A stretch of DNA of 64,000 bases from Maniola hyperantus (GCF_902806685.2 NC_048561.1:4401157-4465156); one strand, 5' to 3'. Counted from the stretch's first letter, positions 31,671 through 43,850 are shown. Numbers and translations: made by a program. Notes: generated by a model from the letters alone, not told the origin.

Positions 31671-31840
31671 AGAGCCTCAATAGCTCAACCGGTATAGGAG
31701 TGGACTGAAAACCGAAAGGTCGACGGTTCAAACCCCGCCCGTTGCACTATTGTCGTACCTACTCCTAGCACAAGCCTGACGCTTAGTTGGAGAGGAAAGG
31801 GGAATATTAGTCATTTAATATGGCTAATATTATTAAAAAA
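31671..31840 (+). mobile_element. tRNA-Phe-like SINE
   Basis: The head GAGCCTCAATAGCTCAACCGG ... GGACTGAAAACCG ... GACGGTTCAAACCCC resembles a tRNA with a GAA (Phe) anticodon loop. A 3' body with GCGTCAGGCTTG in reverse and a poly(A) tail at about 31832 follows. A second copy is at 34907-35076. It is a SINE, not a tRNA gene: the acceptor stem does not close. Confidence 0.7.
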
Positions 31841-31883
31841 AAAAAAAAGTACCTATATAAAATATGTTATTTGTTATTAAAAA

Positions 31884-31990
31884 TATACACATGTACACAC
31901 TCACACACACATACACACACTCACACACAATACACACTGATACACATATGTACACACTCACACTCATACACACACACGCACACACACGTA
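31884..31990 (+). repeat. CA-rich microsatellite
   Basis: Imperfect (CA)n with TACACA interruptions. It generates spurious Thr/His-rich open frames. Confidence 0.9.
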
Positions 31991-32499
31991 TTTTTAAGTT
32001 TCATATTCATATCATATCACTAAATTTAGTTTTGTATAAGTGTTTATTTGTTAATGATGGAGGAGGGAGAGCGGGGACCCTGAGATACAGGTTTTGCAAA
32101 CTTACTTCAGGGTCCCTGGCACAATTTTGAAAAGACCTTTTTTAAAACAAATAAATCATTTCATTTCATTTTATATAAACTTTCTATAATTATTGACTGA
32201 AACGTAATGATCAACTATTTTATTTTGATAAGAACTATAGTATCAGTAACAACACCTTCGAAAGTAAGGCACAGATTCAGATCACATTTAAAAATCATAA
32301 AATCGATTATTGTGAGCCAACCTTAAAAGATACAATATATATAGTACTATTGTGGACTTTTTTTTAGAACTTTTTTTAAGAGAAACAATTTTACCATACA
32401 TTGTTTTCGTGTAACTTTGACTATTCAGGCAGCGCACGCCTCGGAAACTCTCCAATGAGAGGATTTTTTTCCGACCTAATTCACATTGTTTCAATTTCT

Positions 32500-32665
32500 C
32501 TAGGGATCTCTAATTTTTTGAGAAATAAACTATAGGTTGGTACCTATTAACCTTCCCCTTGAATCACTCTATCTGTTGGTAAAACTTTGCGTAGGTAGTT
32601 TAAAAGATCTACGCGTTCATACATAATTATTATACAGCGGGAAGCGACTTTATTTTATACTAGCT
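32500..32665 (-). mobile_element. Repeat with AATAAAGTCGCTTCCCGCTG end
   Basis: On the minus strand it reads AATAAAGTCGCTTCCCGCTG, then ATGTATGAACGCGTAGATCT. It matches the nested insert at 28683-28900. Confidence 0.6.
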
Positions 32666-33535
32666 TATAAATTTCAGCCCCATCCGTCCAGTAGTTTGAG
32701 CTGTGCGTTGATAGATCAGTCAGTCAGTCAGTCCTTTCCCTTTATATATTTAGACTATGTAGAGATGTGCTAGCCCTATGAATTTCAAATATTTTGTTAT
32801 AACCGGTAAGCTGTTATCAGTTACAGAGATGGATAGTGGATTGAACAGCTGATAATCCATTGATTAATCGAGTCCGTGATAATGTTACGTACGCAACCTA
32901 TAGCTATAGGTATACTCTAGATAGGGAGGTATTATAATAGACACCTTTAATAAAACTCCAAATAATAATTAAATATACCGCAAGACCGCAAGACACCAGG
33001 CGAGTTTCCACCCCTATGTCGTCAAAATTCCATCTTCGCATACGAAACGCTTTGCGTCATCATTCCTTATACGCATGGCTGGGGTCTGGAATAGGTACTC
33101 TTCCTAGATCAGTGTTTCCTGTCAATTATAATCCGGGTATCTTTAAAACAAGAGTGAATGGTGAAGGGTGAAGAGTGAGACCTTCTAGGCAAACGCGTCC
33201 CATCTTAGGCCACATCATCATTTCCCATCAGGTGTGATCGTGGTCAAACGCGCGCCTATAATGAATTTAAAAAAAATATGATACTTATATTCTTACTAAC
33301 TTATGGTCGCGACTTCGTCCGCGTGTACTACATAAATTTCAACCCCCTATTTTACTCCCTTGGGGTTGAATTTTCAAAAAGCGAATGCCTACGTCATAAT
33401 AGCTATCTGCATGCCAAATTTCATAAGAGTCCGTCTGTTGTGTCCGGAAATGCAGCCAGTATTCTTGGCACCATTCCACGCAGGCATGATTTGTATAGTA
33501 ATTAGATAAGGCTAGCTTTAAGTTTTTTTTTTGTT

Positions 33536-33755
33536 CCGTTTGCCGTGGAGACCCTGGGGCCATGGAGTGTTAGTGCTAAAAAAAAATTACGAGACATTTC
33601 ACCGCAATTAATAGCCTCATCTGGTGACAGAAGGGCTGGCTCATTTTTTGCGCAACGGATCAGCCTGGCTCTCCAGCGCGGAAATGCAGCCAGTATTCTT
33701 GGCACCATTCCACGCGGTCATGATTTATATAGTAATTAGATAAGGCTAGCTTTAA
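33536..33755 (+). pseudogene. Non-LTR reverse transcriptase C-terminal fragment
   Basis: The plus-strand frame reads METLGPWSVSAKKKLRDISP, then GDRRAGSFFAQRISLALQRG and NAASILGTIP. This is the conserved C-terminal segment of many invertebrate LINE reverse transcriptase proteins. It is truncated on both sides and dead. A shorter duplicate of its NAASILGTIPR end lies at 33448-33505, and another at 49826-49880. Confidence 0.65.
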
Positions 33756-33769
33756 GTTTTATTTTCAAA

Positions 33770-33957
33770 GTAAGATTAACATACTTAGTGTGGTATCATA
33801 AGAAAGGGTAACCTGTAGTAGGTACATTCTAAAACAGATTTTTATTTATTAATTATTATTAGATTTATCGTGCAAAATGTCGAAAAAATACGATTGAAGT
33901 ACGGAACCCTCGTTCGGTGTGCGAGTCTGACTCGCACTTGACCGGTGTTTTTTTTAG
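33770..33957 (-). mobile_element. 5' part of a GGCCAAGTGCGAGTCAGGCT element
   Basis: On the minus strand it starts ACCGGTCAAGTGCGAGTCAG and reaches the ATACCACACTAAG block, then stops. Confidence 0.65.
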
Positions 33958-34611
33958 AAACAAGAACTGTAATAAACTTATCATTTATAATTGAACACTT
34001 TCATTGAACGTGCTCTCAAGTTAACGCAGTGATAAAATGTGTGATAACTGATAACACACATTATAATATACATAGATACTGATAAGAGCATTCCAAGTTT
34101 ACGGATGAAACACGTCATCTTATGCGGCATATTAACCTAACTTATGGATGACTAACTTATGCTCGCGACTTCGTCCACGCTGGACTACACAAATTTCAAA
34201 CCACTATTTCACCCCCTTCGGGGTTGAATTTTTAAAAATCCTTTCTTAGCGGATGCCTACGTCATAATTAGCTATCTGCATGCCAAATTTCAGCCCGATC
34301 CGTCCAGTAGTTTGAGCTATACGTTGATTGATAGATCAGTCAGTCAGTCAGTCAGTCATCTTTCCTTTTAAGTTTTTTGCGATAGCCACATTCTATATTG
34401 GGTTCCCCATTCAGTGTTATATTTGGTTTCCTCCCTTTTACGTTAGCTCTTTGATGCTTATTACCTAATACCTACCATAAAATTAGTTTTTTTGGCGTTA
34501 AGAACCAGCCTATTTTCCTCCGACCATTTTGAAATAGTATCCAAGTTCTTATTTATTAATTCTACGGCTTCTACTGTGCATGTTGGGTTAAAATGGTAGT
34601 AAATTTGAGTG

Positions 34612-35330
34612 TCAATCAGCATATAAGTGGGCGTTGCAATGTTGTATATTTTGGATAATATCTGCAGTGTAAATTATAAATAGTTTAGGGCTAAGGCTCG
34701 ATCCTTGTGGGGCACCTCGTGGGACAATGTTTATCTGAGATGGTATTCTTCCGTCAGCGTCAACTGCCACAAACTGTTTCCTGCTATTTAAGAACAAGTA
34801 AAACCAAGCACATGCATTTGAGTCAATCCCATAATATCGCAGCTTAGCTAACATAAGCTCTACGTCTATGCAGTCGAATGCCCTAGAAAAATCTAGCAGC
34901 ATTTTTTTTTAAATAAGAATATTAGCCATGTTAAATGACTAATTTATTCCCTTTACCTCTCCAACTAAGCGTCAGGCTTGTGCTAGGAGTAGGTATTGTG
35001 CAACGGGCAGGGTTTGAACCGTCGACATTTCGGTTTTCAGTCCACTCCTTTACCGGTTGAGCTATTGAGGCTCTAGCATTAGTATGGTGCCGTCCCCCGT
35101 CTGATGTAGATAGTATGTCGTCCGTAACTGCTGTCAAAGCAGTTTCTGTTCCGAGGCCCTTTCTAAATCCTGATTATACTGCTGGAAGCAAGTTTTTTGT
35201 TTCTAAATACCTAGAAAGTTGGCTTCATACTAGTTTTTTCAATGATCTTCGACATAACTGGCAGAATGCTTATTGGTCTTAGATCCTTATAGGTAGTAGA
35301 TTTTATCGAAGGGTGTATCGGGATCTAGTT
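34612..35330 (-). pseudogene. CR1/Jockey-like reverse transcriptase, split by a SINE
   Basis: Minus-strand translation of 35100-35330, with frameshifts, gives RPISILPVMSKIIEK and SGFRKGLGTETALTAVTDDI. After the SINE at 34907-35076 the frame resumes (34612-34902) with LLDFSRAFDCIDVELMLAKL, then APQGSSLSPKLFIIYTADI and YAD. These are the fingers/palm motifs of a non-LTR reverse transcriptase in the right order, so this is one element interrupted by an insertion. It has frameshifts and lacks both ends. Confidence 0.75.
34907..35076 (-). mobile_element. tRNA-Phe-like SINE inside the reverse transcriptase
   Basis: Reverse copy of the repeat at 31671-31840, ending in a poly(A) run (poly-T on plus at about 34903-34911). 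CTAGCA occurs at both junctions (34892-34897 and 35073-35078), a likely target-site duplication. Confidence 0.75.
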
Positions 35331-35700
35331 TTGAACTTATTAAAGAGAACTGCTGCGCTTTTCTCAGGGCTCACCTCAATCCTACAAAGACGGAACAATC
35401 GGCCCAGTTGATTGACCGCCTTTTGAAGTCAAGATATAACTAACTGGTATTTTTATAGAGCGGTGTCGTCCGCGAACGGGGCTATGTGAACGTACGGAGA
35501 TCTGGGGATGTCAATGGTGTACAGCGCATACAAAAGGGGTGAGAGCAGGGAGCCCTGAGGGACTCCTGCTCGGAGGGTTCTTGGAGAGGATAGAGAAGAA
35601 AAAATTAAGTAGGTACGAAACCATAGACCACAGTTCGTCACGTTCGAACTCGTACTTTGCACGCTAGCGAGCAAAATTACCACTTTCCACTCAGATTTCA
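35331..35700 (-). pseudogene. Second reverse transcriptase fragment, Jockey-like
   Basis: The minus frame contains RAGVPQGSLLSPLLYALYTI and APFADDTALYKN, the palm motifs including the catalytic FADD box. It continues past stops into QLGRLFRLCRIEVSPEKSAA, the thumb. It is a different element from the one at 34612-35330, judging by the motif sequence. Broken by stops. Confidence 0.7.
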
Positions 35701-36353
35701 AAGGGCAAAAGGATTCTTTCCGAGCGAGTGAGATGAAAACATAATTTCAACCTCCGAGAAATTTATTTAACCTCTATGTTCAATGTCGCTGATTTAAGAA
35801 CTCGTTCATCTGGACTTGAGCCAGCGAAGTCAGAATCCAATCAAGCCCGCGATGCGTTCACAGTCAGACGAAATCAATGAATGATCTACATTTAACTCCT
35901 CGGTAACATTTAACTAACACTAGTCGGCAGTTTAACCTTTGATCTACAATGAAGGAATTGAATTTTTTCCAGAAGGAGTTGTATGTAATAAGTAACTAGG
36001 TACGTCATATAATAATTTTCGTGATAATTGCTGATAGGTAACGACAATCGCCGCTGTCATTAAGTTTTGTAATTTGTAAGAAGATAACAAGCCGCGACCA
36101 CGAGTCACGTGAAAAGTTTTAGGGAACTACCATGTACTTATTTATTGCGAAAACTCCCTTTTCGTAGGTTTAAAACGCTCCTTCCTTAAAGTAAAAAAAA
36201 ACAGTGCCAGATTTTGAAGTTGAACTTGCTTGTCTCTTTATTAACTGATGAACCACTTTGCTTGTTTAAATTTGACTTTTCTATTTCTAAAGGCAATTTG
36301 TGAGATAATCACATTTCACCGAAAATTCATTACGAAAGTGATTTTTAAGATAA

Positions 36354-36793
36354 AAAACCGGCCAAGTGCGAGTCAGGCTCGCGCAATGAGGGTTCCGTAC
36401 TACAGTCGTATTTTTTCGACATTTTGCAGGATAATTCAAAAACTATGATCAATACTTATAATAATAATAAATAAAAATCTGTTTTAGAATGTCCAGGTGA
36501 AGACCTTTCATATGATACCCCACTTGATAAAGTTATCTTACTTAGAATATTGAAAATACTAATTATTAGTTCATGACCACAATTTTTTTTTTTGTGTGAT
36601 CTAACCCTAAATTCACGGTTTTCACATTTTTTCCCAAATGTCAGCTATAAGATCTACCTACCTGCCAAATTTCATGATTTTAGGTCAACGGGAAGTACCC
36701 TGTAGGTTTCTTGACAGACAGACGGACAGACAGACAGACAAAGTGATCCTATAAGGGTTCCATTTTTCCTTTTGAGGTACGGAACCCTAAAAA
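36354..36793 (+). mobile_element. Complete GGCCAAGTGCGAGTCAGGCT element
   Basis: Ends AAAAACCGGCCAAGTGCGAG and TTTTGAGGTACGGAACCCTA. Very similar to 27453-27885 through the core. Confidence 0.8.
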
Positions 36794-37144
36794 CGCAGTG
36801 GTTTTTTTCGTCGATTATGTAGTATGTCACGAGTGAATGACGATGAACGGGACGCCGCGTTTGTTCGGAAAACTCTGTTATGTAATTGATTATGTAGGTA
36901 CTTTAGGTATTACGTACGCCAAGGCCGGAATGTCTTCGGAGTTTTACTGCATTATTGTAATGTCAGGGTACTTTCTAGTCTACATAAATAGATTTCAGCC
37001 TATTGCTTATCTAGGGCAATGTGTCATATTACACCCTTAAGCTTCAGGGCACAGATTGCCTGCAGACCATGCCCTCAGCGGGCGATGGAGAGAGCTATGC
37101 TTGGCTATGCTATAGTATTAAGCAAGCCCCTTTTCTTTTTCTTT

Positions 37145-37470
37145 TTTTTATTCATTATAGGTATACGCTTGACCACAATCACACCTGATGGGAAGTGATG
37201 ATGTGGCCTAAGATGGGACGCGTTTACCTAGAAGATGCCTATTCACTCTTGTTTTAAAGATACCCGGGTTGTAATTGGTAGGAAACACATATCGCGGAAG
37301 AGTATTTTCCGCGCAACGTTGATTTGAAATAAATTCGAAAGGACATATAGTTAACAGACCACGTGGCCGCTGACAGGGGTTTCCTCGTCGGCGGCCGGGA
37401 GCCAGCGATGCAGCAGCGGCGGGGTGGAGCGGGCGCCGCCATCGCTCCACCGGCACTGCAGTACCTACCG
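37145..37470 (-). pseudogene. LINE-related 3' coding remnant
   Basis: The minus frame ends NYNPGIFKTRVNRHLLGKRV and is followed by CATCACTTCCCATCAGGTGTGA. Related tails occur at 33130-33250 and 38930-39020. It probably derives from the end of a non-LTR element open frame. The GC-rich part at 37370-37460 is unexplained. Confidence 0.45.
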
Positions 37471-37949
37471 CTGAAGATCTGATCCACATTCATCCACAAG
37501 CAAACCAAGTCGATATCATCATGATCAACCCATCGCCGGCCCACTACTAGATAAAGCGAGCAAACTAGCAGGCGGGTCACCTGGTGTCAAGTGATTACCG
37601 CCGCCCACTAACTACTAACTAGAGGAACTGCCGATGCGTTGCCATCCTTTTAGGAATTGGCCCGCCGAGTTGATTTGCATGTGCGTGGAAAGATGGATCT
37701 GGCACAACGGGCGGTCGAAGTGCACCAGACACCTACGTACAGTACACGTAAAACAATTAAGTAGTTCAATCTAAACACGAGGCGTAATGACATGCGCATT
37801 GTACAAAAACAGACCTCAGCTGAGCTTGTGTATTAATTCCTTCGTTTTTCAGACTTAGTACGTACCTACTTACTTAGTTTTGCTGGCACTGAATCTGAGT
37901 CAACTGCCGAGTACACTGAAAAATGCGAGCTTAGTCTTTGGTAGCTTTT

Positions 37950-38770
37950 GGCAGAACAGACCTGCGACTAGTCCAAAGTGTTACGCAACAGAATGGAGGC
38001 AAAAGGCTAGAGTCGGGGGTAGTTGGCGAAGCGATCCGATCGATATCGTGCGAGCTAGGCGGCCGCGAGGTCGTGACCGGGCTGATTCGCTAACTCAGTG
38101 TCTAACATCAGTGTCTAACACTGAATGATAGCCACCGAGCTCATTTCACGTTGGTGGGTTCTACATTGCTGCTACACTGAGTGATATTAAAATATTTTTT
38201 CATAGAAAACCTTTAATAGGTTAAAAATAAATGTCAAATCAGCTCAGTGGCTATAACAGCTATCATTCAGAATCAGTAGGCTGACGCAGGCTGTAGCGGC
38301 ATATTTTGTGCCTATGGCAGGAACAGACATGCGACAAGCGTTATGCAACAGGATTTAACGCCGAAGACGCCGAAATCCAATCGATATCGTGCGAGCTAAG
38401 CGGCCGCGAGGTTGTGACCTGACGCAGGTTGTCTGTAGCGGCATAATTTGTGCCTATAGCAGGAACAGACTTGCGATAGATAAGAAGTGTTATGCAACAG
38501 AATGTACGCAGAAGGCTACAGTCGGGGGTAGTTGGCGAAGCGATCCAATCGATACCGTGCGAGCTAAGCGGCCGCGAGGTCGTAACCTGGCGCAGTCTGT
38601 CTGTAGCGGCATAATTTGTGCCTATAAGTAGCAGGAACAGACTTGCGACAGATAAGTGTTATGCAACAGAATGTACGCAGAAGGCTACAGTCGGGGATAG
38701 TTGGCGAAGCGATCCAATCGATATCGTGACTGCGGGGTAGTGACCTGACTTAGGCTGTAGCGGCATATTT
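37950..38770 (+). repeat. Diverged tandem repeat, roughly 160-170-bp period, with a MITE inside
   Basis: GCGGCCGCGAGG(T)(C/T)GTGACC recurs near 38060, 38400 and 38570, and in decayed form near 38725. Between these, TTATGCAACAGAATGTACGC, GTAGTTGGCGAAGCGATCC and GTAGCGGCATAATTTGTGCC repeat. The first two units are separated by the CACTGAATGA MITE (38085-38278). No family was identified. Confidence 0.7.
38085..38278. mobile_element. MITE with CAGTGTCTAACACTGAATGA ends
   Basis: Copy of 25755-25935. It contains a small internal duplication of CAGTGTCTAACA at its left end. It interrupts the tandem repeat at 37950-38770. Confidence 0.65.
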
Positions 38771-39487
38771 TGTGCCTGTAATGTGTCAAAGATTTATTAT
38801 CTACTAGATAGATGCCTGCGACTACATCCGCGTGGATTTCATCATCATGATCAACCATAGAAATCTTAATAAATTGTTATTAAGTTTACAGCATCAGTTT
38901 TCCCCTCCAATAATAATATGGGTTCAAGTCAAGAGTGAATAGGCATCTTCTAGGCAAGCGCGCTCCATTTTAGGCTGCATCATCACTTGCCACTAGGTCT
39001 GATTGCAATCTGCATCCTAGCGCTAGTCTATGAATTAAAAAAAAAAGATTTTCTATGTGATCAACCCAAAACCCTTTCTCAGAATGAGAAATATATGCCA
39101 TAATGGCCCAGTGCAAATTGACAGACTTATCTATGTATATTTAGATGTATTTATAGATAAGTGCGTTTCAACTTCGACCTTCTATTTAATTATTATCAAA
39201 GTTCAAATACCTACCAAGTACCTACCAATACCAACTACGTTCAGTATGACGTCACTCGGCTACGTAGACCGGACACCTCGCGTCGACGCTGGAGCATGAC
39301 GTCACCATATCTGCAGTGTTTCCCAGCGACGCATCACCTGACCACTCACCAGCCACCAGCTGGACATCACTCATCATCATCAATGATGTGATGTCCCTTT
39401 TCTAAAAAGCTATTAACTCCAAAAATTAGTTTTTGAGTTATGCCAAAAAACGTGAGAATTTTCAAAAATTGATGTTTCTAAGTCTGC

Positions 39488-39607
39488 GAAGGGTTGAGAT
39501 CGCAGTCGGTCGGGGTATGAGACGGGGGGACGCCCCGCACGGGGTTAGCGCAAGGACTGTGCGGGGCGTTCCCTCCCCGATTGCCATCTCAACCTGTCGC
39601 GTACTAT
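39488..39607. mobile_element. GC-hairpin MITE
   Basis: Right end CATCTCAACCTGTCGCGTAC intact, left end GGGTTGAGATCGCAGTCGG eroded. The core GGGACGCCCCGC...GCGGGGCGTTCCC is palindromic. Confidence 0.75.
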
Positions 39608-41228
39608 AGGACCAAAGTTAATTTTTGTGTGATATTTTTAAGGGGCTTTTAGGCAAACTATATGCCAACCCCATTGTTACAAACTGAATTAATAATAATT
39701 AAATTAATCAAACTGTTATTGACCAATAATCAAATTTTGATAGAATTACTAACTCTCTATATCTACACTTCCATTGCTGAAATGGTTTAAATACGATTGA
39801 AAATATCAATATCTTTTAAAACTAAACGTTTTGGTCCTACATACTTAGCAAACTTTTTTAGAAACATCAGTTTTTCTAAATCCTCATGTTTTCCATAAGC
39901 GTCTTGCAAGTTTGTAATATTTTTAACAGACTTCCACAAAAAAAAGGCTCTCTCTCTACTTGGCCTGTTTTTTCAGTTACTAAAACAGTGATTTTTTGAT
40001 AGAACACACTTTTTAGGCATACAAGTTTCCTCACTATGATTTCCTTCAGTTAAAACAAGCCCGAACCTCTGAATATGAAGCTAAAGTCATAACATAAAGC
40101 TATCGCTGCTAAATTATTCTTAAAATGAAGATTTAAATTAATTATTATCATTTATCATTACTGAAAGCCACAAAGCAAAATATGAAGATCATTTATTATT
40201 TTATCATTATTATTTAAGTACCTAGTTACTTAATTTTAAGTCTTATTATATTGAATTGTAAGTTTAATCCTTCAATTTTTAATTCAGTTATGTAATTATT
40301 TAAGTACCTATAATAAGTAATTTACTTATGTACTTAATCGAAAGTTTTAGAGATAGTAATAATTTTTCTTTGTGAATCATAAGATATTAAGTCTCAAATC
40401 AATAAAATAAAAAGGGTTCAACTAAGAAACAAAACTTAGTAGGTAACAAAAAAAATGGAAGAATAAAATAAAAAGACAGATTAACGTTTTAATATTTTAA
40501 TCTCTCGTATTGCATGAAGTTTTCCTTACAAAAAACTCACACCCGAGGGAACAATTCACTTACTTTACTTGCCACACTCCTCACACGCACCCAAATATGT
40601 TACCTACTAAGTTACATGGATTATATTCTGTAATTTTTGACTTAAATTAACATTTTATACAAATTATTAGCATTATTATAAACGAAGACAGCTATAAAAC
40701 AGACTTATGATGTCAGTCAAAAGTCAAAAATCACAAAATAAGAGCACAAAACAATGGTTCACTAGAATTGGAACAGTTTTTTCTACAAGCACTCGCACCA
40801 CATCCTGGCATGTTACATAACAGCTGCCATAATCACATGATTGAAGACAGTCCACAGCAAATTGAATTCAAGCATTACATAACTCACTACCCAATTTTAT
40901 ATCACTCCCGTTCATGTGAAGTTACTGTACCACCAGGATAATTATAATAACAACACTAATTTAGTGTATCATACATGAATAGAGGTTAGAATCAAGTCTG
41001 TCGCCTAGCCTTGGCCTCAAACGCCAAACACAAATGAAGTCATTACATAACTGTCACTAGAGAAATATGATCAGAAAATTCTCTATTTCAAGATCACTGA
41101 TTTCAAATTTAGAACAGATGTTATTAGTACTTACTTAATGCTAGATTTAACTCTGAGCACTACAATGCATTGTTAATTATGTAACACTTGTGACTTACTT
41201 TAATGAAACGAAAAATATATGGAATCAT
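39608..41228. other. AT-rich region downstream of ADP/ATP translocase
   Basis: No open frames and no repeats that I could match. Part of it could be extended 3' untranslated sequence of the translocase gene. Confidence 0.4.
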
Positions 41229-41234
41229 TTTATT
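41229..41234 (-). terminator. Candidate poly(A) signal of ADP/ATP translocase
   Basis: AATAAA on the minus strand, 137 bp beyond the stop codon. Confidence 0.5.
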
Positions 41235-41370
41235 TAACTAAAAATAAGTTACTAGGTTTCTTTTTTTTGCGTAGATCCTAAATACTTAATACATGATTTC
41301 ACAGGGGAGTGGCTAGGCGTGATTTAGAATCACAATTGAAATAATGGTAACAATTCTTACATTAAATGAT

Positions 41371-42276
41371 TTAGAGGAGCTTCTTGATCTCATCGTATAG
41401 GACGAGCACGAAGGCGCCGCCGGTTCCTCTGAGCACGTTGGAGAAGGCGCCCTTGAAGAAGGCGGAGCCGCCCTCCGTCTTGGCGATGGTGGCCCAGCAG
41501 TGAATTGTTCCCTTGTACAGCATGTCGCCCTTGGCGCGGCCGGACTGCATCATCATGCGCCTGCGCACCGTGTCGAAGGGGTAGGAGATGATGCCCGCCA
41601 CGGTGGTGACGGTCTGCGCGATGGCCCAGCTGATGACGATGGGCGTGTTCTTGGGGTCGGGCATCATGCCGCGCGCCGTGTCGTAGAAGCCGAAGTAGGC
41701 CGCGCGGTAGATGATGATGCCCTGCACCGACACACCGAAACCCCTGTACAGACCGGTGAGGCCGTCGGACTTGAAGATCGAAGAGATGCAGTTTCCGAGG
41801 CCTTTGAACTCGCGCTGGCCGTCGCCCCTGCCCACGTCGGCGGCGAGCCGCGTTCGGGCGAAGTCGAGCGGGTACACGAAGCACAGCGAGGTGGCGCCGG
41901 CGGCTCCACCCGACGCCAAGTTGCCCGCGAAGTAGCGCCAGAACTGCGTGTGCTTGTCTACGCCACCGAGGAACACTTGCTTGTACTTGTCCTTGAAGGC
42001 GAAGTTGAGCGCCTGCGTGGGGAAGTACCTGATGACGTTGGCGAAGTTGCCGCGCCAGAACGAGAGCAGGCCCTGCTCCTTGGGAATGCGCACGAAGGCG
42101 TCCACGATACCTTTGTAGCGCTGGTCCACGGCGATCTGCTTGCTGACGTGCTGCACCTGCAGCAGCAGCTTCACTCGCTCGATGGGCGCTACGGCGGTTT
42201 TGGAGACGGCAGCGGAGATGCCACCGGCGAGGAAGTCCTTCGCGAACGCGACGGGATCTGCAAGGCTCTTCGACAT
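41371..42276 (-). CDS. sesB: ADP/ATP translocase (mitochondrial carrier)
   Basis: It exchanges cytosolic ADP for matrix ATP across the inner mitochondrial membrane. The frame is 301 residues, the normal length, in a single exon. Three carrier repeats of about 100 residues each start with the signature PX(D/E)XX(K/R): PIERVK (31-36), PLDFAR (136-141) and PFDTVR (233-238). RRRMMM at 238-243 is the nucleotide-carrier signature specific to ADP/ATP translocases. The ATG at 42274-42276 gives MSKSLADPVAFAKDFLAGG, aligned with insect homologues. The coding sequence is strikingly GC-rich with strong third-base bias in an AT-rich neighbourhood, as expected for a very highly expressed gene, and this opens a long spurious frame on the other strand. 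TAF10 is divergently oriented 2.2 kb away. Confidence 0.97.
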   Translation of the reverse strand: MSKSLADPVAFAKDFLAGGISAAVSKTAVAPIERVKLLLQVQHVSKQIAVDQRYKGIVDAFVRIPKEQGLLSFWRGNFANVIRYFPTQALNFAFKDKYKQVFLGGVDKHTQFWRYFAGNLASGGAAGATSLCFVYPLDFARTRLAADVGRGDGQREFKGLGNCISSIFKSDGLTGLYRGFGVSVQGIIIYRAAYFGFYDTARGMMPDPKNTPIVISWAIAQTVTTVAGIISYPFDTVRRRMMMQSGRAKGDMLYKGTIHCWATIAKTEGGSAFFKGAFSNVLRGTGGAFVLVLYDEIKKLL

Positions 42277-43081
42277 TTTGTTCCGATTAGTTGGGCCTTT
42301 TTCACTGGACTATATGCCTCGCGGGCGTGCGGTGGGTATCTGGGAGTTCACACGCGGAATGATAAAATCACGAAACACCAACTCCCGAATTTTGTTATCA
42401 GGAGATATAGAGTAATTTCGTGATCTCGGGAGCACAGGGGTAGGTGTGTGCCTTTTTTAAAATTCGATCGATCACGTTCTCTCGCAGTTCTGCCTAGAGG
42501 AGCGGCGCAAAAGAAGGAAGGGATGGATGTTGCCAACATTAAAGAAAATTTCCACGAGGTCAGTGTGGCTGATTCTATATCAATGATTAGCCCAATAGTT
42601 TATTACATGTGGTAACTCTAGCCATTCAGCCTTCTTTATTCTTTCTAGAAATCGAGATCTTCACTATCGAAACCTCTGTCATTAATTCCTAATGGTAGGC
42701 AGATGATTTCCTGACATAATAAAAAAAATGTCCCAGAAATCAAAGTGTTCCCATGGGTTTCTTAGAAAACTGAATCCACTTGGATGAATTTGCAGGCGTC
42801 ATTTATTAGATACAGAGATAGTTTGTATCCTCGAGATGGACAAACATAGGATACTTTCATCCCGGAAAACCAAAGAGTTCCCATGGAATTAAAAAAATTT
42901 TTGTAATAAAAATAACTACATTTACAGAATAATTTTATTGAAGCCACACGATTTCTGTTCATCGTATTACATTAAATAGATGCCATATTTCAAACTGCTT
43001 ATTGATCATCATAAATCAATCATAAACCAGATAAATTCTATAGTTTTTTATGAATTATGATGTAAAATAATCAGTACCTAC

Positions 43082-43303
43082 CCTTATTATAAAATATGTG
43101 AAAGTGTGTTCGTTTGTTGCTTTGTTGGTTTGTCCTTCAATCACTTCGCAACGGGGCAACGGAATGTCGTGATTTTTTGCGTGGGTATAGATGAAGACCT
43201 GGAGAGTGACATAGGCTACTTTTTATCCCGGAAAATCAATGAGTTCCTACGGGATTTTAAAAAACTAATTCCACGCGAACGAAGTCGCGGGCATCAGCTA
43301 GTT
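43082..43303 (+). mobile_element. Lep1-like Helitron
   Basis: From CTTATTATAAAATATGTGAA to CGCGGGCATCAGCTAGT. Complete, in the spacer between ADP/ATP translocase and TAF10. Confidence 0.7.
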
Positions 43304-43688
43304 TAGTATAACTATATATTTTAGTATTAATAGTAGTAGAAGTATTGAGTAGGTAACTATTTGTTACTATCAATATTCAAAAACGTTAAATAAGTAACTA
43401 ACTAAAATCTCTCTCAGCTTTTTCTAGACAGACTATTACACCAATAAAATATCCATTAAACCTTTTAATTTGGAACGCATTAGCTAAAATCATATTTTCA
43501 TCTTATTTTAAAATTGTTTTTGTACATGAACATTTTTATCACTTTGCTTTTTTTTCATTTCACAATTGACTAAAAATTAAGTGCTTCTAAAGTTTCCCGC
43601 ATCCACTGTTTCCAAAAAGATTTTTAATTTAATAGTTTTTAATTGCTAACAATTGACGCTAAAAAATAATTATTAAAACATGATAATG

Positions 43689-43850
43689 TGGCTAATTCCT
43701 TTGTACACAATCTCTAAACTAAACTAAAATATCACGTCTAAATCTATTGCTATCCCTTTCATAATGTTGCTTGCGGAAAAGGAAAGCACTAGATTTAGAC
43801 CTGTTAATTTAGTTTAGTTTAGAGATTGTGTACTAGAGAATCGGCCCCAT
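43689..43850. mobile_element. Palindromic MITE with TTTAGTTTAGTTTAGAGATT arms
   Basis: Reverse orientation relative to 19522-19681 and 23485-23646, judged by the GCTTGCGGAAAAGGAAAGCA core. Confidence 0.8.

Noticed and set aside
31671..31745. tRNA-Phe gene
   Set aside because: Same reasoning: the acceptor stem does not pair and the unit recurs at 34907-35076 with a poly(A) tail and target duplication.
31820..32130. Thr/His-rich frames
   Set aside because: They are generated by the CA microsatellite.
37208..37580. Two overlapping minus-strand frames of 93 and 108 codons
   Set aside because: The recognisable part is a LINE-related tail shared with 33130 and 38930; the rest shows no coding pattern.
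41500..42423. A 307-codon plus-strand open frame opposite ADP/ATP translocase
   Set aside because: It is the antisense shadow of a GC-biased gene; the protein is low-complexity His/Gly/Ala with no family resemblance.
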